A stretch of 64,000 bases of DNA from Pyrus communis. Its lineage: Eukaryota > Streptophyta > Magnoliopsida > Rosales > Rosaceae. Below are positions 61,311 to 64,000 of the stretch, in pieces. Position 1 is the first letter of the stretch. Every line of letters begins with the position of its first letter. The notes under the pieces are model-generated. The model saw nothing but the letters and a program-made list of their open reading frames with translations. It made no database searches and was not told where the DNA came from. The position numbers were made by a program, and so were the translations under genes. The stretch lies in assembly GCF_963583255.1 (NCBI RefSeq), contig NC_084809.1, positions 7,816,215 to 7,880,214 on the forward strand. The letters run 5' to 3'.

Positions 61311-62713
61311 GTAGCTCTTACTCATAGTCAATTTTATACTATATATTTTTTCCTATTCTTGGTATATTTTGGTGTTTTATTATGTGTTTTCAATTTAGGA
61401 CCTGTAAATTTGTTCTAAGCGTAAAGTAATCAAACGGTGAATTTTTGAGTGATTCCAATTGAAGCGGGTTTGTGAGTCTGTTAAGAGGGTGTGTCAAAAT
61501 TTCATAATTTTATCCTGAAGCATGTCATTGTGGCAAATTAATTATGCCCAGTGCGCAGTGCTGGCAGATTGGGCTACAGAGCTTGTTTGTGACTTTTGGG
61601 CTGGACTTGAAGAGGAGGTTATAATCTTTAATTTGATTCGTTTTGGGCCTATTTTGAGGCCTTGAAGATTCAGAAACGTGGCTATTTCTCTGCTAGGCAA
61701 ATTCCTTAGTCAGACTTGAAGTGTGTTTTTAAGTTATCATTTTATTATTTTATTTCCTAATTTTTAGAAAACCTTTTCTAATAGGGATTTTAATTTGTGG
61801 TAGTATAAATAAGGCTTTTTGACCATTAAGGTTCTCTAACTTAGCAAAGCTTTGGAGAATTTCAGACTTTTTACCTATAAGGTGTTTTCAACATTTTTCT
61901 AGTTAATGATATTTTCTTTGGTTTTTATTATGAGTACGCATAACTAATTTCTTTTGTTAGGGTGAGGCCATGAGCCTTAGCATGAATATGTGATTTTATT
62001 AATTTTCTTATGAATGGATGCATACTTGCTTTGAATTATTAATCACCGTGACTAAACTATCTATATATTTTAATGATTGTTCACCATTAGGATATTTAGA
62101 CGAGTAATTTGATGCAATTTTGATTGGATCATTACCCTGAAATTGAGGAAGGCTTTTTGTAATTGGTAATTGTAAGTTCACTTAAGGCGAACACCACTCT
62201 CTTAAGGGTTGTATGGTTTTTCAAAGGGTTTTCACAAAACTTAATGAGTCTTGCATGTTTATATTTGATCTGAAATCACAGACGGGTTGCATATTAAATA
62301 TACGTTTTCACTTGAACATCACAAGGAAAATACACATTAGGAAAAGCTAACATTCAAATCATGTATGTGAAAATTCATAAATAATTGGCAAAATTGCATA
62401 AGATTGTTAATGGTGAAGGCGAAACCCTAGTCTTTCCCATAATTGATTTAATTTAAAAATTGTTTTCCTTCTTTGCTGCCATTATTTCCAAATTTCTTTT
62501 TATTGTTAATTTAGTCTTAAAATTAAAAAATCTCAAATCTTTGATAAAATCTGTTTTAAATAATTATTTAAGAATTAGTTTGATTACAAATTAGTCAAAC
62601 AATCCTGATAGATAACGACCTTGCATGAGCGATTATATTACAATTTCTTTGTACTCTTGCAAGTATTTTACGTGATTTTAACCCTTTTTGCGCATGTACT
62701 AAAAATCCTATCA
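61311..62713 (+). mobile_element. Solo-LTR-like element, copy B
   Basis: This is homologous to 51607-53060 in opposite orientation. TATA-like GGTAGTATAAATAAGGC sits near 61798-61814. TTCAT precedes 61311 and follows 62713, though homology with the empty site near 56020 suggests the left end may be about 15 bases further right, with CTCAT/TTCAT as the duplication. It splits a duplicated segment of the UGT locus. Confidence 0.6.
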
Positions 62714-63123
62714 TTCATCCTAATTAAAACCAAAAAATGGTTAAAGACATGATCAAAATTATGATAGTCTCTCTTTCTTCAACTATATGGTACTATTAGA
62801 ATCTCATGGGAAGATATTCGAACTTTGGGTGCAAACGCTGTCCTAACCAACTCGCGTATCATAGTTTGGTCTTTTCTATGTATCACTATGTAAATTGGCT
62901 GCCATCTTCTTCTTCTTCTCTTAAAGTTACCACAAAGAAATACAAAATAGTAGCAATCACCGGATGGAAGGTACATAAGCGTCCAAAGATTAAAGTTAGT
63001 AAATTGAAGTCCAAGACGGTGACATTTTTCTTATTTATTGAGACAATAACCTCTGCACAGTAAATACTGCTACCCACAACAATAGCATTAGCAACAAGTT
63101 TAATAACATTCTAATGGATAATT
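62714..63123. other. 3' flank of right-edge UGT
   Basis: Non-coding flank containing CAACTATATGGTACTATT, also found at about 60714 beside the UGT remnant, evidence that the remnant and this gene came from duplicated segments. Nothing else is recognised. Confidence 0.5.
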
Positions 63124-64000
63124 CTAGCTTTTTCTCAATAGAACTTGATTCGCCAAGTTCTCTAAGTTTTTGGATGAAGAACCATGTGGACCTGTAGATT
63201 CTTCCGCAAGTTTCTTCCACTCCATGGCCATAATTTTCATTTTCTTGCCCTTCTCTCCCTCCATCAACTCTCTAATAAGCTTCTCCACTTCATCTCTCTT
63301 CACATCACTATCAATCTCCAATCCACTGCCCCACTCATTGCAAGTGTAGTAACAGTTTGTGTATTGCTCGGCAAGGACTGGCCAACACAGCATAGGTACT
63401 CCTGAAGACAAGCTCTCAATCGTTGAATTCCAACCGCTGTGTGTCAAAAACCCTCCGACGGATGGGTGGTTAAGGACTTGCTCTTGCGGGCACCAACTTA
63501 ATATTACGCCTCTTTCTTTGGTTTCGAACTCAAACTCAGGCGGCAAAATTGCTGATTCGCCAACAACCAGATCAGGCCTAATTACCCACAAGAATGGAAG
63601 CTTACTATTTGCAAGTCCCCAACCAAACTCAGCAAGCTGTTGTGGTGTCATGACTGCTATACTGCCAAAATTCACATAAAGAACCGAGTTCGGGGCCTTA
63701 TCGTTTAGCCATTCCAGGCACCCAGTTTCTTCTTTCCATAGACTGTATCCCATATGTTTCAAAGGATCTTTCGGTAATCGATAGAGAAGCAGCTGGAGAG
63801 GGCCAATGGCGTAAACAGGTGGAGGCATAGATGAGAGAGCATCCAAAACATCTGGCTCCAACGCATCAAAAGTATGAACAACAACTGCGGAAGCTTTATC
63901 AACTCTATCCACTGCTTCCATGGCAAAGTTAAACACAGTGTCATTTGGATCTGTAGTTCGAAAGCAGCCCGGGAGATCCCTTAAACGGATATCCTTCATT
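63124..64000 (-). CDS. UGT85A-type UDP-glucosyltransferase (5' part off window)
   Basis: The C-terminal 292 residues or so of a second GT1 enzyme, exon 2 only; the window ends inside it, so the visible Met is internal. It is a close paralogue of the gene at 53687-55347, sharing RLRDLP.CFRTTDPNDTVF, HTFDALEPD and PPPVYAIGPLQLLL. The PSPG box is complete (WCPQEQVLNHPSVGG ... HSGWNSTIESLSSGV ... LAEQ) and ends in the UDP-glucose-type Gln. The region after TPQQ differs from its neighbour. It reads open to the stop at 63124-63126 with no defect. Same strand as the intact neighbour, hence a tandem array. Confidence 0.93.
   Translation of the reverse strand, partial: MKDIRLRDLPGCFRTTDPNDTVFNFAMEAVDRVDKASAVVVHTFDALEPDVLDALSSMPPPVYAIGPLQLLLYRLPKDPLKHMGYSLWKEETGCLEWLNDKAPNSVLYVNFGSIAVMTPQQLAEFGWGLANSKLPFLWVIRPDLVVGESAILPPEFEFETKERGVILSWCPQEQVLNHPSVGGFLTHSGWNSTIESLSSGVPMLCWPVLAEQYTNCYYTCNEWGSGLEIDSDVKRDEVEKLIRELMEGEKGKKMKIMAMEWKKLAEESTGPHGSSSKNLENLANQVLLRKS

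Overview
The window is plant nuclear DNA. It has intron-rich genes with GT-AG splicing, AT-rich intergenic DNA, many TA/GA microsatellites, and abundant MITEs, SINEs, solo LTRs and Mutator-like elements. A palindromic MITE at 7861-8012 resembles one I remember as very common in apple and pear, so I infer a Rosaceae genome, probably Maleae. That is inference from memory, not a database result.

Layout, left to right. (1) 25-6841 (-): VPS53, a GARP/EARP tethering-complex subunit, with its 3' end off the left edge. (2) 8389-12876 (+): a RING-CH (MARCH-type) membrane E3 ligase with a Gln/His-rich tail. (3) 14199-17677 (-): an ERV41/ERGIC-type ER-Golgi cargo receptor. (4) 19099-22086 (+): a MAPR4/neudesin-like cytochrome-b5-fold protein. 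(5) 22526-25860: a TE block with a TIR element, a SINE and a nested long-TIR Mutator-like element. (6) 26705-27865 (+): an F-box protein. A decayed copy of the last MAPR4 exon and 3' UTR follows at 28965-29361. (7) 30224-39485 (+): FANCD2 in 31 coding exons. MAPR4 beside FANCD2 matches, as I recall, Arabidopsis AT4G14965-AT4G14970. (8) 40416-41552 (-): a short NIP aquaporin with NPS/NPI pore motifs. (9) 44239-46730 (-): a second NIP copy, now a pseudogene. Its first intron holds nested elements, and the inner one carries a broken fragment resembling the chloroplast kinase STN7. (10) 48786-50145 (+): a single-domain rhodanese. (11) 53687-64000 (-): a decaying UGT85A cluster with one intact gene, two remnants and a second gene running off the right edge. 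Solo LTRs are interspersed.

The genes do not form one pathway. VPS53 and the ERV41-like receptor both act in endomembrane traffic, FANCD2 in DNA crosslink repair, and the UGTs in small-molecule glucosylation. Gene orientation makes two divergent intergenic regions (VPS53/RING-CH and ERV41/MAPR4) and two convergent pairs (RING-CH/ERV41 and FANCD2/NIP).

Exon coordinates were read by hand from splice consensus, frame continuity and remembered family sequences. Frame closes exactly for every complete gene model. I saw no CRISPR, phage or other discrete novel system. The most interesting material is genome-evolution evidence: the kinase-fragment Pack-MULE-like element, the MAPR4 footprint around the F-box gene, the altered NIP pore motif, and three GC-AG introns, one with a microsatellite beside its donor.
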